Assembly (NCBI RefSeq): GCF_030704535.1
Contig: NC_081810.1
Coordinates: 5,241,501 to 5,305,500, forward strand
Reading direction: 5' to 3'
DNA length: 64,000 nt
DNA from: Vitis vinifera
Taxonomy: Eukaryota > Streptophyta > Magnoliopsida > Vitales > Vitaceae
The position numbers and the translations under genes are program-made. Under the pieces are notes generated by a model. It searched no databases. It saw only the letters and a list, made by a program, of their open reading frames with translations, and had not been told where the DNA came from. Shown here in pieces: positions 48,024-58,445 of the stretch; the stretch's first letter is position 1, and the number at the start of each line of letters is the position of its first letter.

Positions 48024-48133
48024 CTAACCATATTGCTAATGACTAATTGAAAATGCAAAACTAAATAAAGAAAAATAAATAAATAAAATAAAACAAAATA
48101 ACAGTTTTACCTACTGGATTTTCAGAAAATGCT
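46584..48133. other. Gypsy non-coding region between pol and LTR
   Basis: Polypurine tract complement at 46584-46594, then untranslated DNA. Long homopolymers stand out: T tract at about 47165-47206 and A tract at about 47993-48020. Athila-type elements often carry extra sequence here, sometimes an env-like frame; I see none intact. Confidence 0.7.
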
Positions 48134-50563
48134 TCAACCCTTTTGAACATCCCCATCAAGAAAATGGAGATTCTCCTCTTGTGTCTCAAATCTTTCAATG
48201 AAATGCTTTAGGCGCTGACCATTAACTTTGAATTCATTACCTGTCCTCGGATTTTGAATGGTCACAGTGCCATAAGGGAAGACTTCCTTTACCACATAAG
48301 GGCCATTCCACCTTGACCGAAGCTTTCCTGGAAAAATGTGAAGCTTGGAGTCGTACAACAACACCTTTTCACCTTGCTTGAACTCCCTTCGTAAAATAAG
48401 CTTGTCATGGTAGAATTTGTGTTTTTCCCTTGCATTACGTAGGCATTCATAACTCTCATTTCGATATGCCTCAAGTTCATTCAAATCATATTTCCTTTTA
48501 GCTCCAGCTTGATCTGAATCAAAGTTCATCTTCTTTACAGCCCAATATGCACGATGTTCGAGTTCTACAGGCAAATGACATGCTTTACCATAAACAATTC
48601 GGTACGGTGACATGCCAAGGACAGTCTTATAGGCTGTCCTATATGCCCAAAGTGCATCACTCAACTTGGTAGACCAATCTTTTCTTGTAGTATTGACTAC
48701 TTTGGTGAGGATTCTCTTAATTTCCCGATTTGCTAGCTCAGCTTGCCCATTCGTTTGAGGGTGATATGGGGTGGACACTTTATGCCCCACTCCATATTTC
48801 TGCAAAAGAGTGGAAAAAGGCTTATTACAAAAGTGTGAACCTCCATCACTAATGATTGCTCTCGGAATGCCAAACCTAGAGAAAATATTCTCCTTTAAAA
48901 ATTTGAGCACCACTTTGTGATCATTGCTCTTGCATGCCACTGCTTCTACCCATTTAGAGACATAATCCACTCCCACCAAAATATAGAGATTACGAAAAGA
49001 AGGAGGAAATGGTCCCATAAAGTCCAGGCCCCAACAATCAAAGACCTCAACAACACAAATATGATTTTGAGGCATTTGATACCTTGTGTTGATTTTCCCC
49101 AGTTGTTGACATTGTGGACAACTTTTGCAATGAGTGTTAGAATCCTTGAACATAGTTGGCCAATAGAATCCACTCTGTAGAATTTTTGCTGAAGTCTTCC
49201 TTGAAGCAAAATGACCTCCACAAGCTCCTTCATGGCACATTCGCAATATGTCTTGTTGTTCATCCTCTGGAACACATCTCCGCATAATTTGATCTAGGCA
49301 AAAATTATACAAATATGGATCATCCCAAGCATAGTGTTTTACCCGTGAAAGAAAATACTTCTTTGTTTCCATGTTCCATTCTGATGGAAGCTCTCCGGTT
49401 GCCAAGTAATTGACTATATTTGCGAACCAAGACAACTTCTCCACTGCACAAAGTGCATCATCAGGAAACTCATCATTAATTTGTGCTTCCTCGAAATGTG
49501 ACTCTACTTTAACTCGGGAAAGATGATCAGCAACCACATTCTCTACCCCTTGCTTATCCTTGATTTGAATGTTAAATTCTTGAAGGAGAAGGATCCACCT
49601 GATAAGTCTTGCTTTGGCATCCTTTTTGTTGAGTAGATATTTCAAGGCCGAATGATCAGTAAAAATTACTATTGAAGTTCCCAAAAGGTAGTTCCTAAAT
49701 TTATCAAGTGCGAACACCACTGCAAGGAGCTCCTTTTCAGTAGTTGTGTAGTTCTTCTGAGCATCATTGAGGGTTTTACTAGCATAGTACACCACATATG
49801 GTTTTCCATCCTCCCTTTGACCTAGTACAGCTCCCACTGCATAGTCACTAGCATCGCACATCAACTCAAATGGGAGAGACCAATTGGGAGATCTCACAAT
49901 TGGTGCACTAGTGAGGAGTGACTTTAGCCTCTTGAAAGCTTCTTGACATGCTTTAGTCCATATGAATTCTGCATCCTTAAGTAGTAAAGCACAAAGAGGT
50001 TGAGCGATTTTTGAGAAGTCTTGTATGAACCTTCTATAAAAACCTGCATGTCCCAAAAATTGTCTCACCTCTTTAACAGTAGTAGGCGAAGGTAGCTTTG
50101 AGATGAGCTCAATTTTTGCTGGATCTACCTGAATGCCCTCTTTAGAGATGATATGACCAAGTACTATCCCTGAGGTTGCCATGAAGTGACACTTCTCCCA
50201 ATTTAGAACCAAATCATTCTCAATACACCTTTTCAAAACTTTTTTCAAATTTAAGAGATAATCATCAAAGGTCTTCCCATAAACAGTCAAATCATCCATG
50301 AAAACTTCCATGATTTTCTCTACCATGTCACTGAAAATACTAAGCATACACCTTTGAAATGTGGCTGGTGCATTACAAAGACCAAAAGGCATACGCCTAT
50401 AAGCATAAGTGCCAAATGGGCATGTGAATGTGGTTTTCTCCTGATCCTCCAATGCAATGGCAATTTGAAAATAGCCTGAATAGCCATCCAAGAAGCAATA
50501 ATAAATGACCATTATGGAGTAAGAAAGAAGGCAAGGAAGCATGGGAAATGAGGCATGAAGCAA
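48134..50563 (-). CDS. Gypsy pol fragment: RT (partial), RNase H, integrase
   Basis: Open over 809 codons. Its first 20 or so codons (from 50563 to about 50501) come from the inverted LTR, not from pol; true pol sequence begins near [15 protein letters not shown], inside RT. RT palm: [14 protein letters not shown] and the active-site [10 protein letters not shown]. RNase [39 protein letters not shown]. Integrase: zinc finger HEGACGGHF...CKSCPQCQ, catalytic D in GLDFMGPFP, second D in ISDGGSHF, and E in [13 protein letters not shown]; then a C-terminal GPYVVKEV segment. Gag, protease and the RT fingers are lacking, so the protein could not support transposition alone, though the frame is not broken by stops. 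Confidence 0.92.
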   Translation of the reverse strand: MLHASFPMLPCLLSYSIMVIYYCFLDGYSGYFQIAIALEDQEKTTFTCPFGTYAYRRMPFGLCNAPATFQRCMLSIFSDMVEKIMEVFMDDLTVYGKTFDDYLLNLKKVLKRCIENDLVLNWEKCHFMATSGIVLGHIISKEGIQVDPAKIELISKLPSPTTVKEVRQFLGHAGFYRRFIQDFSKIAQPLCALLLKDAEFIWTKACQEAFKRLKSLLTSAPIVRSPNWSLPFELMCDASDYAVGAVLGQREDGKPYVVYYASKTLNDAQKNYTTTEKELLAVVFALDKFRNYLLGTSIVIFTDHSALKYLLNKKDAKARLIRWILLLQEFNIQIKDKQGVENVVADHLSRVKVESHFEEAQINDEFPDDALCAVEKLSWFANIVNYLATGELPSEWNMETKKYFLSRVKHYAWDDPYLYNFCLDQIMRRCVPEDEQQDILRMCHEGACGGHFASRKTSAKILQSGFYWPTMFKDSNTHCKSCPQCQQLGKINTRYQMPQNHICVVEVFDCWGLDFMGPFPPSFRNLYILVGVDYVSKWVEAVACKSNDHKVVLKFLKENIFSRFGIPRAIISDGGSHFCNKPFSTLLQKYGVGHKVSTPYHPQTNGQAELANREIKRILTKVVNTTRKDWSTKLSDALWAYRTAYKTVLGMSPYRIVYGKACHLPVELEHRAYWAVKKMNFDSDQAGAKRKYDLNELEAYRNESYECLRNAREKHKFYHDKLILRREFKQGEKVLLYDSKLHIFPGKLRSRWNGPYVVKEVFPYGTVTIQNPRTGNEFKVNGQRLKHFIERFETQEENLHFLDGDVQKG

Positions 50564-52141
50564 GATTTAGCTGCATGGAAATTTAGAACTCAAAAATCTG
50601 ATGGCATTATATACTCTGACTTTGAGGACAAATTTGGAGCACTTTCTGGAGTCCATTATATACATACTATATATCGTTTCGAAGCTCGGGAAGTCAAGAG
50701 TTCAACGCTTCAAATGGTTTGCAAATCGGAGCTGAAATGAAGAAGTTATGACCATTTGAAGACAACTGCACCAAGCTGGAGGGTCATTTCGAAATGATTT
50801 CGAAATTCAACTTATGATTTCGAAATTCAACTTATGAATTCGAAATCCACTTCGAAATGACACCAATTTCGAATTCACCCACTGCCACTTTGATGTTCCG
50901 CCTCCTCTACCCCGGGAATTGCATCTATTCAACTTATGAATTCGAAATCCACTTCTAAATGACACCAATTTCGAATTCACCCACTGCCACTTTGATGTTC
51001 CGCTTCCTCTACCTCGGGAATTGCATCTAAAGCACTCCATCCGCCCTAGGTGGACCCCACACGACTAGAAATCACCATTTTATTATTTTTTTTAATCATT
51101 TTTAGGAAATTATTTTGTAATAAGTGGCCAATGAAAGTGTGCCACATGTTAGGTAATTAAGGATATTATATAAACTCTCTCAATTCTAGGTTTGAGGAAT
51201 CTTGGATCTTGGATTTTTTTCTGGAGTTTTTGACATTGAAGGAGGAAGAAGACGAGAACTTTGGTTTGTTTTCTTTTTCTTCTTTATTGAATACATTGTT
51301 TTTAGTTTATTTTGATTCAAATTATGGATTTCTACCCTACTATGGATTGTGAATGTGACATCACCCCCATGAGAGGCTAAGAGCCAACTTGGGGCTTGAA
51401 GCATGAAAACCTAAGGGCTAGGAAACCTATAGGGACAATGGGTAAATTACTATAACAATGAGATTAATTATTGGTTGGGTGACAATTTATTATATTTTTT
51501 ATCCTATCATTGTGAGTTCGTTTAGGGAATGATACGATAGGTTATTACTTGATACTAGTGATTCTTGGTAATTCTTGATCATTAGTTATCCTCGTTTTCC
51601 CTACCGTTATTTGCCCCTAAACAAAGCTATAAGGAGTAGGAAGGGTTAAAAAGCCAAATCTTAAATTGATAATCAATCTCATTCATTTGATGGTTTTAGG
51701 AATCTGTTTGAAAAAGGAAAAATTAGGTTTCGGATGCAATTTTGAGTTATAGAACCCAACTTGATCGCGAGTGGCCAAGGATCCCAAAACCCTAAGATCA
51801 TATTACTTAAAATACCCTTGTTTTCTATAATTTCTATGCCCTAGGTTGGATTGTGGAAAACCCCAAACTTGAATCAATTGAATTTAAAATCAATATTCAT
51901 TTTCTCTTATTAATCCAATTTCTTTTACTTAGTTTCACATTATTCACATATTGTTTTTCACTTAAGGATTTAAACAAAAACAATTCATTTATTCTAGTAT
52001 TGACAATTTTCATAAGCCAGTCCTTGAGAACGATACCCGGAATACTACAAAAGCCGTAGTGACTCTTTCTCTAGTTTTTCTTGACCAGAGTTACTACGTA
52101 AAAAGGGTAAGTATTTTGGTACAATAGAGAAATTTCGGTCA
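50501..52141 (+). repeat. Inverted gypsy LTR, truncated
   Basis: Reverse complement of 44659 to about 46300, nearly base for base (example difference: 51049-51055 'ctaggtgg' where the left LTR has the complement of 'ccgccta'). It ends GAAATTTCGGTCA at 52141 as an LTR next to a primer binding site should. It lacks the first 280 or so bases of the LTR. The left junction at about 50501 is in 'ataaatgacc', where pol and LTR sequences meet. Confidence 0.92.
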
Positions 52142-52147
52142 AGAAAA

Positions 52148-52165
52148 TGGCGCCATTGCCGGGGA
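52148..52165 (+). other. Gypsy primer binding site
   Basis: TGGCGCCATTGCCGGGGA, six bases after the LTR end. The TGGCGCC...GCCGGGGA form is the usual site seen next to Athila-type LTRs in plants. It reads on the plus strand, opposite to pol. Confidence 0.75.
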
Positions 52166-52196
52166 TTGGCAATCGTCATAACTAGGATATAGTGCA

Positions 52197-53750
52197 TTGC
52201 TTTGTTTTAGTTCTTTTATTTTATTTTTATCTTTATACATATTTTTCTTCTATTTTATGCTTGGTTGGGAAAGAGATATTTCAGGTAGACTTCAAAGAAC
52301 AACTGAGGAATCTCAACCAAATATGGAGGACACTGAAGAATTCAACAGTAATAACAACAGGCCACGACCACCTGTGCAGGGCCAAAGAACTATGAGAGAG
52401 CTTCTAAATCCTCCCAGGTTGAGCACACCATCGTGTTTTATGCTACCTCCAAATCATGATCATGTTACCATTCGACCTCAAGTGGTGTCTCAACTACCCA
52501 TTTTTAGGGGGACAGAAAATGAAAATCCATACTCTCACATCAAGGAATTTGAGGACATCGTTTCAATTTTTCGAGAAGCCAACACTCCTTTGGAGATCTT
52601 TCGCATGAAGCTATTCCCCTTGTCATTGAAGGATAAAGCTAAGACTTGGTTAAATAGTCTTAGACCTTATAGTATCAGAAATTGGGGTGATTTACAATCA
52701 GTGTTTTTGCAAAAATTCTTTCCAACACATAGAACCAGTGCATTGAAAAAGGAGATCTCGAATTTCAAGGCTATGGAGGATGAGAAATTTTTTGCATGTT
52801 GGGAAAGATTCAGGGAGATTGTTGCAGCTTGCCCCCATCACGGATTTGACAACTGGATGCTAGTTTCGTATTTCTATGAAGGTATGGCACCACCAATGAA
52901 ACAACTTCTCGAGACTATGTGTGGAGGAGATTTCATGAATAAAAACTCCGATGAAGCATTTCAATTCCTTGATTATGTTGCTGAGGTATCTAGAAGTTGG
53001 GATGAACCAATCGTCAAGGAACCATTTAGAGATAGAACAATGAACAGGGCAAGAGCTAGTGGAGTGTATACCCTACCAGAGGGTTTAGATGTCCAAGCAA
53101 AGTTAACAACCGTTATGAGAAGGTTGGATGATTTGGAAGCCAAGGGAGTTCAAGAGGTACAAATAGTCAATGATGGGGTAACTCAATTGTGCTTGATATG
53201 TAAGTCTACAGAACATGGTGTACAATCTTGTCCCACTCTACCTGCAGTGCAAGATATGTTTACGGAGCAAGCCAATGCCTTAGGGACATACAAGCAATAT
53301 TCTAGCAATTCTCCATATTCCAACACTTATAATCCGGGTTGGAGGAATCATCCAAATCTATCATGGAGGGGAGGTAACAATGGCCAGTTTCAGCAGCAAG
53401 GAAACCGATTTCAGGGTAATCAGACTAATGGGCAGCAAGGTTTTCAACCACAAGGTATGCCATCTCAGAATTTTCAACAGCAACATCAAGCCTCATCATC
53501 TAACTCAAGCCTGGAAGACATGATGAGAGAGTTTATACAGAAGCAAGACAAGCGTAATGAAGATCAAAATAGGATAAATGCTCAAACATCTCAAGAACTA
53601 GTAGATATTCGAACCACTTTGAGCCAACTTGCTGTAAGTTTATCTCAAGAGAAAGGAAAATTCCCAGCTCAACCACAGAAAAAAATCCAAGATCCAAGAT
53701 TCCTCAAACCTAGAATTGAGAGAGTTTATATAATATCCTTAATTACCTAA
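52197..53750 (+). CDS. Gypsy (Athila-like) gag, 3' end replaced by LTR
   Basis: Capsid-type gag of LTR retrotransposons, 517 codons as written. The first 40 residues are hydrophobic; the ATG at about 52323 (MEDTEEF) is a likelier start. Family blocks: RELLNPPRLSTPSCFMLPP, VSQLPIFRGTENENPYSHIK, EFEDIVSIFREANTP, RMKLFPLSLKDKAKTWLNSL, FLQKFFPTHRT, and a CCHC knuckle CLICKSTEHGVQSC, then a Gln/Asn-rich tail. Codons after about 53676 (KIQDPRFLKP...) derive from the LTR, so the normal join to protease is lost. The coding strand is opposite to pol in the same element. Confidence 0.9.
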   Translation: MLCFSSFILFLSLYIFFFYFMLGWERDISGRLQRTTEESQPNMEDTEEFNSNNNRPRPPVQGQRTMRELLNPPRLSTPSCFMLPPNHDHVTIRPQVVSQLPIFRGTENENPYSHIKEFEDIVSIFREANTPLEIFRMKLFPLSLKDKAKTWLNSLRPYSIRNWGDLQSVFLQKFFPTHRTSALKKEISNFKAMEDEKFFACWERFREIVAACPHHGFDNWMLVSYFYEGMAPPMKQLLETMCGGDFMNKNSDEAFQFLDYVAEVSRSWDEPIVKEPFRDRTMNRARASGVYTLPEGLDVQAKLTTVMRRLDDLEAKGVQEVQIVNDGVTQLCLICKSTEHGVQSCPTLPAVQDMFTEQANALGTYKQYSSNSPYSNTYNPGWRNHPNLSWRGGNNGQFQQQGNRFQGNQTNGQQGFQPQGMPSQNFQQQHQASSSNSSLEDMMREFIQKQDKRNEDQNRINAQTSQELVDIRTTLSQLAVSLSQEKGKFPAQPQKKIQDPRFLKPRIERVYIISLIT

Positions 53751-54681
53751 CATGTGGCACACTTTCATTGGCCACTTATTACAAAATAATTTCCTAAAAA
53801 TGATTAAAAAAATAATAAAATGGTGATTTCTAGTCGTGTGGGGTCCACCTAGGGCGGATGGAGTGCTTTAGATGCAATTCCTGAGGTAGAGGAAGCGGAA
53901 CATCAAAGTGGCAGTGGGTGAATTCGAAATTGGTGTCATTTAGAAGTGGATTTCGAATTCATAAGTTGAATAGATGCAATTCCCGGGGTAGAGGAGGCGG
54001 AACATCAAAGTGGCAGTGGGTGAATTCGAAATTGGTGTCATTTCGAAGTGGATTTCGAATTCATAAGTTGAATTTCGAAATCATAAGTTGAATTTCGAAA
54101 TCATTTCGAAATGACCCTCCAGCTTGGTGCAGTTGTCTTCAAATGGTCATAACTTCTTCATTTCAGCTCCGATTTGCAAACCGTTTGAAGCGTTGAACTC
54201 TTGACTTCCCGAGCTTCGAAACGATATATAGTATGTATATAATGGACTCCATAAAGTGCTCCAAATTTGTCCTCAAAGTCAGAGTATATAATGCCATCAG
54301 ATTTTTGAGTTCTAAATTTCCATGCAGCTAAATCTTGCTTCATGCCTCATTTCCCATGCTTCCTTGCCTTCTTTCTTACTCCATAATGGTCATTTATCAT
54401 CCTCCAACTTCATGATATCCTTGTTTTGCCTTTCCTTACATTCAATGAATCTTGACTCACTTATTTCCTCATTTAGCCCTTTCTTGATCTTTCAAAATCT
54501 AAAGTCATTCAATTTGTACAATTTTCTTCCCTTGAACCTGAGATAAATCTCCAAAGTATAGATTAAACTCATGGCTAGGGCCTTAGCATTGATTTAGGTC
54601 AAGTTGGGTGATTTGAATGTACTTTGGTGCACAAATCATATCGAATATGTGCCATTAGAGCACATATTTTGGCTCCAATCA
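53676..54681 (-). repeat. Right gypsy LTR, truncated to about 1.0 kb
   Basis: Matches 45577-46583 of the complete LTR. It starts at a shared 'cagaaaaaaatccaag' where gag and LTR sequences coincide and ends TTTTGGCTCCAATCA, then the GAGTC duplication. Confidence 0.92.
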
Positions 54682-55745
54682 GAGTCCCCGACATGGTGTA
54701 CTGAGGAACGATACCACATTCCATCAAATATTTGGCGAATGGTCCTGGACGTTGTTCACCGGATCCGTCATATCTACCATAATATTCACATCTAGGGTCA
54801 TATTCGACGACCTTTATTTTCTTGCTTAGTTGATTCTCAACTTCAACTTTGAAATTCTTGAATACATCCAATGACTGAGACTTTTCATGAATCAAATAAA
54901 GATAGCCATAACGTGAGTAATCGTCAATGAAAGTGATAAAATATTGTTGTCCATTCCAAGAAAGGGTAGGAAATGGACCACAAATGTCCGTATGTATCAA
55001 TTCCAAGACGTCATTGCACCTATTGGCATTATTTTCCCTCATATTTGTTTGTTTACCCTTAATGCACTCTATACAAGCTTGAAAGTCTAAGAAATCAAGT
55101 GTATCAAAAATTCCTTCTGACCCAAGCCTTTGAATACGTTGATTTGAAATATGACCCAAACGCTTGTGCCATAACATTGATGAATTCTCATTTATTAATT
55201 TTCGCTTAATGCCATAATTACTTGAATGCAAGGTTTCATTTCCATTAGTGGCCTTTATGTTCAATTTATATAATTTGTCTCTTAGACTACCTATACCAAT
55301 AACATTTGAATTTAGATAAAGACTAACCATTCCATTTCTAAATGAACAACAATATCCAAATTTGTCCAGACATGAAATAGAAATTAAATTCCGTCTAAAC
55401 GACGGTACTACAAAAGTCTTTTCCAAATCCAAAATACATCCAGAGTCTAACTGTAGTCTAAAAAGACTAATATCCTTGACTGCAACCTTGTTGCCATTTC
55501 CTACATAGATGTATCTTTCACCATTAGTTGGCATTCGACTCCTTAGGCAACCGTGCATAGTGACACTTATGTGAGTAGTTGAACTCGTATTTATCTACCA
55601 AGTGTCAATAGACACTACAACTAAATTAATTTCTGAACAAACAAAGTTGAGAAATGTACATTTCTTTTCATGCCAAGCAATGTATTTAGTACATGTCTTC
55701 TTCATATGACCAGCCTTTTTGCAAAAGAAATAAGTGATCTCCTTA
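54682..55745 (-). pseudogene. Copia protease and integrase front, broken
   Basis: Minus strand: a degraded zinc knuckle (FCKKAGHMKKTC, first Cys lost) near 55690-55730, a protease remnant with an in-frame stop close to the DTW/STTHIS position near 55600, then an open stretch from 55558: YVGNGNKVAVKDI, VPSFRRNLISISCLDKFGY, MLWHKRLGHISNQRI (the HHCC histidines), CIECIKGKQ, the catalytic front LIHTDICGPFP and YFITFIDDYSRYGYLY. It stops at the gypsy insertion inside the QYTMSGT block. The rest of the integrase continues on the far side at 44658. Confidence 0.88.
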
Positions 55746-55928
55746 TCTTGTTTCTTCTGCACCTTCTACTTTGATGTCCCAGAAACTGCAGTTTGTTTTC
55801 CTTTATCATTTTTTTTTTTTGCTGGTACCAAATCCCTGAGATGTGGAAGCCAAGTGAGCACTTTCTATCTTCTCTTATTTTAATCTCTCTTCCTCTTGCA
55901 CACATTTAGCAATAAGCTCATTCAAAGT

Positions 55929-56492
55929 TCATTTTTTCTTTTGTGTATTATAATTGATTTTGAATGGACTGAATTGTGTAGGCAGAGATATCAAGACCAA
56001 GTGCATGAGTATGTCTTCTAACAACTCTAACTTTAGTGCCTTGAGTCTAGTCACAAGATTAGACATTTCCATAATGTACTCCCTTATATTCTCTTTCCCT
56101 TTATACCGCATAGATACAAGCTTACTAAGAATAGTGATTGTCTTAACTTTTTCGTTTGTAGCGAATCGGTTTGCTATTTGGTCCAAGAATGCCTTAGATT
56201 GAGTTTCCTCAAGTATTGCACCTCTTATAGCTTCCGGAATTGAGTGCTTCATTATCATTAGACTCATATGATTGGATTGCTCCCATTTTTCCATAGTAGA
56301 CCTTTGCTTAGCAGTGCTGGCACTAGTAAGATTTGGAGGGCGATCATCTCTTAATGCATAGTCTAAATCCATGCATCTGAGCACAATTATAACGTGCTCC
56401 TTCCATTTCTTAAAGTTTGTGCCATTAAACACAGGAATGTTATTGACATTTGCAGATATAGAAGATGCTGAATTCATAATAATAAAGCTCAT
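55929..56492 (-). pseudogene. Copia gag
   Basis: 187-codon gag of the UBN2/retrotran_gag type: PVFNGTNFKKWKEHVIIVLR, DLDYALRDDRPP, MEKWEQSNHMSLMIMKHSI, AFLDQIANRFATNEK, LVSMRYKGKENIREYIMEMS. It ends before the zinc knuckle, which lies in another frame downstream, so the gag-pol frame is broken. The Met at 56492 is one of two possible starts (MSFIIMNSASS). Confidence 0.85.
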
Positions 56493-56964
56493 AATCAGTC
56501 ACATAAACATCATACATACATGAAAAATAACATTAAACAAGATACCTAGCACAAACATTAATATTTTGTCTTTGGACAATAAATATTAACTTGTAATTGA
56601 TGCCCTTATACAAAATTAATTCATAAAAATTGAAAATAAAACCGAAAACAATATGCCTGTCTTTGGACTAACATATCGAATGCAAGATAATATTTCTATG
56701 TCACATAGTTATGACTACTTTATTTATTATTATATTAAAATAATCTTCTTTTGGGCTGATTATTTTAAATAATAATAATAATATGTTTAGATATTATAAA
56801 ATAAATAAATTATATAATATAAGTTACTTTGGCAACTAACATACATAATTCATTTATTTTAAAATATTAAACACAAACATAACAAGAAATAATAAATTCA
56901 ATTAAAATTATTTATTTATTTATTTATGCATAAACCCATATATATATATCAACAAGCATATATA

Positions 56965-57213
56965 CAAGCTTTAGTCTAATGGTTTAAGCAAAAAACAGGC
57001 CATGATCAAGGGTTCAAGCCAACCCGTCCCTTTAGTTTTTGTTTGTCGGAGCCACTGGCGGCGAAATGCAATTTTAAGATTGGCTTTAAACGCTGAAATA
57101 AGTGGGCTAAGAGAGGGAGCTAGAGTCCAAGGCCAACCCGTTTTATAAATAGACATCTCTGTACATGGATTATGCCCATGTTTTATTATTATTATTATTA
57201 TTATTATTTTTTA
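56965..57213 (+). mobile_element. tRNA-derived SINE-like unit
   Basis: Pol III box A-like TAGTCTAATGG at 56972-56982 and box B-like GGTTCAAGCC at 57011-57020, 28 bases apart, about one mismatch each to consensus, near the 5' end of a 200-base unit closing in an (ATT)n tail at 57183-57213. This is the usual layout of a plant SINE. The target duplication is not resolved. Confidence 0.5.
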
Positions 57214-57714
57214 TTGTTGGCACCCATTCACATATTTGATTTGCCTTTTAAAGAAGAAATAAGGGTGGGAGCGACACATCAGTGGTGACGCCATGGCCTG
57301 CAGTGGCGCTCCCAAAATCGTCGTCGCTAAGCGACGCCAAGGTCGACTTCGCATGCCAAAATGGAGATGACGCCTTTATAATGCAACTATGGTGCCAGAA
57401 CGACGCTTGAATAGCATCGCCGACTGGAAACAATGTCGTAACGGCGTTTGAACGCTGCTTGGGACGGTGCCTGGGACAGCGCTTGAAAATGGAGCTTTAG
57501 CGGCACCAAAAAAACGTCTTTCGATCCCCAACACGACGTCGTTGATTGGTGGAGTGGTGTCCAGTGCTGCTCCGATCACCTGAAGTGCTCCTTAAGGGGC
57601 ATCGTAGCGGAAACAACGTCACCGCCGTCACGGGCAGCGATGCTAAACAACTCCATTTGCACGCTGAGGTTTGTCTCTATCCTTGCCCATCATAGCACCA
57701 TTCCCTGCTCTCCC

Positions 57715-57905
57715 AAAACCCTAATCACTACCCTCCCTAATGGTCTCCGAAGCCGTGCCACGGTTGTTCGTGTTTGTATTTACTCCGGAAGCCGCTTCGA
57801 GTGCGACGCCACCAATGACGTGGCTCATTTTCTAGAATGCATGGTGTTCTAGGGCATGGAAAAGAGACCGACTGAGGGTTTTGGTGAGGGAAATTGAGAG
57901 CATGG
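57715..57905 (+). pseudogene. Mitochondrial processing peptidase beta-like fragment
   Basis: The plus strand encodes KTLITTLPNGLRSRATVVRV, CIYSGSRFECDATNDVAHFL, then ECMVF and TAG at 57850-57852, and after the stop GMEKRPTEGF. This follows the start of the M16 peptidase domain of MPP-beta (VTTLPNGLRV..., VG(V)[30 protein letters not shown]). The HxxEH zinc motif is HFLEC here: the second His is lost. A stretch after LPNGLR is missing. The fragment is antisense to the copia element that carries it, between primer site and gag. It is non-functional. Confidence 0.75.
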
Positions 57906-57967
57906 CGATCCTAGAAAAAAATAAAATAAAATAAAAATTGGCAATTTCTTAATGATTTTAACATGCT

Positions 57968-57979
57968 GCTCTGATACCA
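57968..57979 (-). other. Copia primer binding site
   Basis: Minus strand TGGTATCAGAGC, the exact complement to the 3' end of initiator Met tRNA used by plant copia elements, two bases inside the right LTR. Confidence 0.92.
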
Positions 57980-57981
57980 AT

Positions 57982-58445
57982 TGTTTATACAACCATTATA
58001 AATCCAAGAATGTCTACATAGGAATCTCATGGCAAATCATATAAAGAAATATGCCTTCATTTTATGGAACATACCCGAGTCCATTTTGCGTTTTGTTGAA
58101 GATGTATGGATTTTTTAAGGCTGTGGAGAGCACTACCTTTCTTCTGAATTCTTTTTTACGATGGGAGCGGGAGAGAACAATTTTTTTTTTTTTTTTTTGT
58201 TTCAAAACGTTGTCATCATCCATGGAACATATACTGACACTTGGATTTATACCCTCCTGCCTTAAGGACCATACCCTTTGGCTATTGGGCCTCACGAGTC
58301 TTAAGCCCATCATCTAAGGTCTGTGACGACGTTGGGCTCTACACATAAGTGGCCCATACTCTTGATCAAATAGTAATTGTATATATATGGATAGCTAAAT
58401 CCTGAACAATGGTTAATATAACGTAGGTCCATATTTATTCTATCA
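57982..58445 (-). repeat. Copia 5' LTR (464 bp)
   Basis: TGTTTATACAACC to TTCTATCA, about 95% like the left LTR. A T-tract length difference at about 58182-58199 accounts for part of the difference. Confidence 0.93.

Larger units (their letters stand above)
44659..54681. mobile_element. Chimeric Athila-like gypsy element with inverted interior
   Basis: Inserted in the copia integrase with exact 5-bp duplication GAGTC (44654-44658, 54682-54686) and intact TG...CA outer ends. Order on the plus strand: complete LTR in minus orientation (44659-46583), polypurine tract (46584-46594), pol on the minus strand from integrase back to mid-RT (48134-50500), an inverted LTR in plus orientation lacking its first 280 or so bases (50501-52141), primer binding site, gag on the plus strand (52197 to about 53675), and the first 1.0 kb of an LTR in minus orientation (53676-54681). 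Protease and the front of RT are missing. The three LTR segments differ by only a few bases per kilobase, so the chimera is young, while the copia around it is old. Family placement rests on the gag start, primer site and long LTRs typical of Athila/Tat. Confidence 0.9.
56493..57967 (-). other. Copia leader, enlarged by foreign DNA
   Basis: About 1.5 kb between gag and primer binding site. The gag-proximal 450 bases are ordinary AT-rich leader in which 'gtctttggac' occurs twice. Then come a SINE-like unit, a GC-rich block (57250-57640) full of 'acgacg/gcgacgcc' words with no clear protein, and the peptidase-like fragment. Confidence 0.7.
41494..58445 (-). mobile_element. Copia LTR retrotransposon, full span with nested insertion
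   Basis: Two LTRs (41494-41955 and 57982-58445) with TG...CA ends are flanked by the exact 5-bp duplication TAATA (41489-41493, 58446-58450). Orientation is minus: the primer binding site is beside the right LTR, the polypurine tract 'ccaagtgggagat' (minus strand) beside the left one, and gag, integrase, RT and RNase H read right to left. The LTRs differ by roughly 5% by eye, and the genes carry stops, so it is an old, dead copy. A 10,023-bp gypsy element interrupts the integrase (44659-54681); without it and its duplicated GAGTC the copia is about 6.9 kb. Its leader is unusually long, about 1.5 kb, and contains foreign DNA. Confidence 0.93.

Noticed and set aside
48289..49275. Secondary frames on both strands inside gypsy pol
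   Set aside because: Shadows of the 809-codon pol frame.
50555..51404. Small frames repeated at 45396-46448 and 54158-54546
   Set aside because: Identical because they lie in the three LTR segments; not genes.
56965..57040. tRNA gene
   Set aside because: Box A and B are present, but no acceptor stem pairing or anticodon arm could be drawn; the long body and (ATT)n tail fit a SINE better.
57248..57579. Alanine/serine-rich minus-strand frames in the copia leader
   Set aside because: Overlapping frames in a GC-rich block with no domain. The only supported coding similarity there is the plus-strand peptidase fragment to the right.
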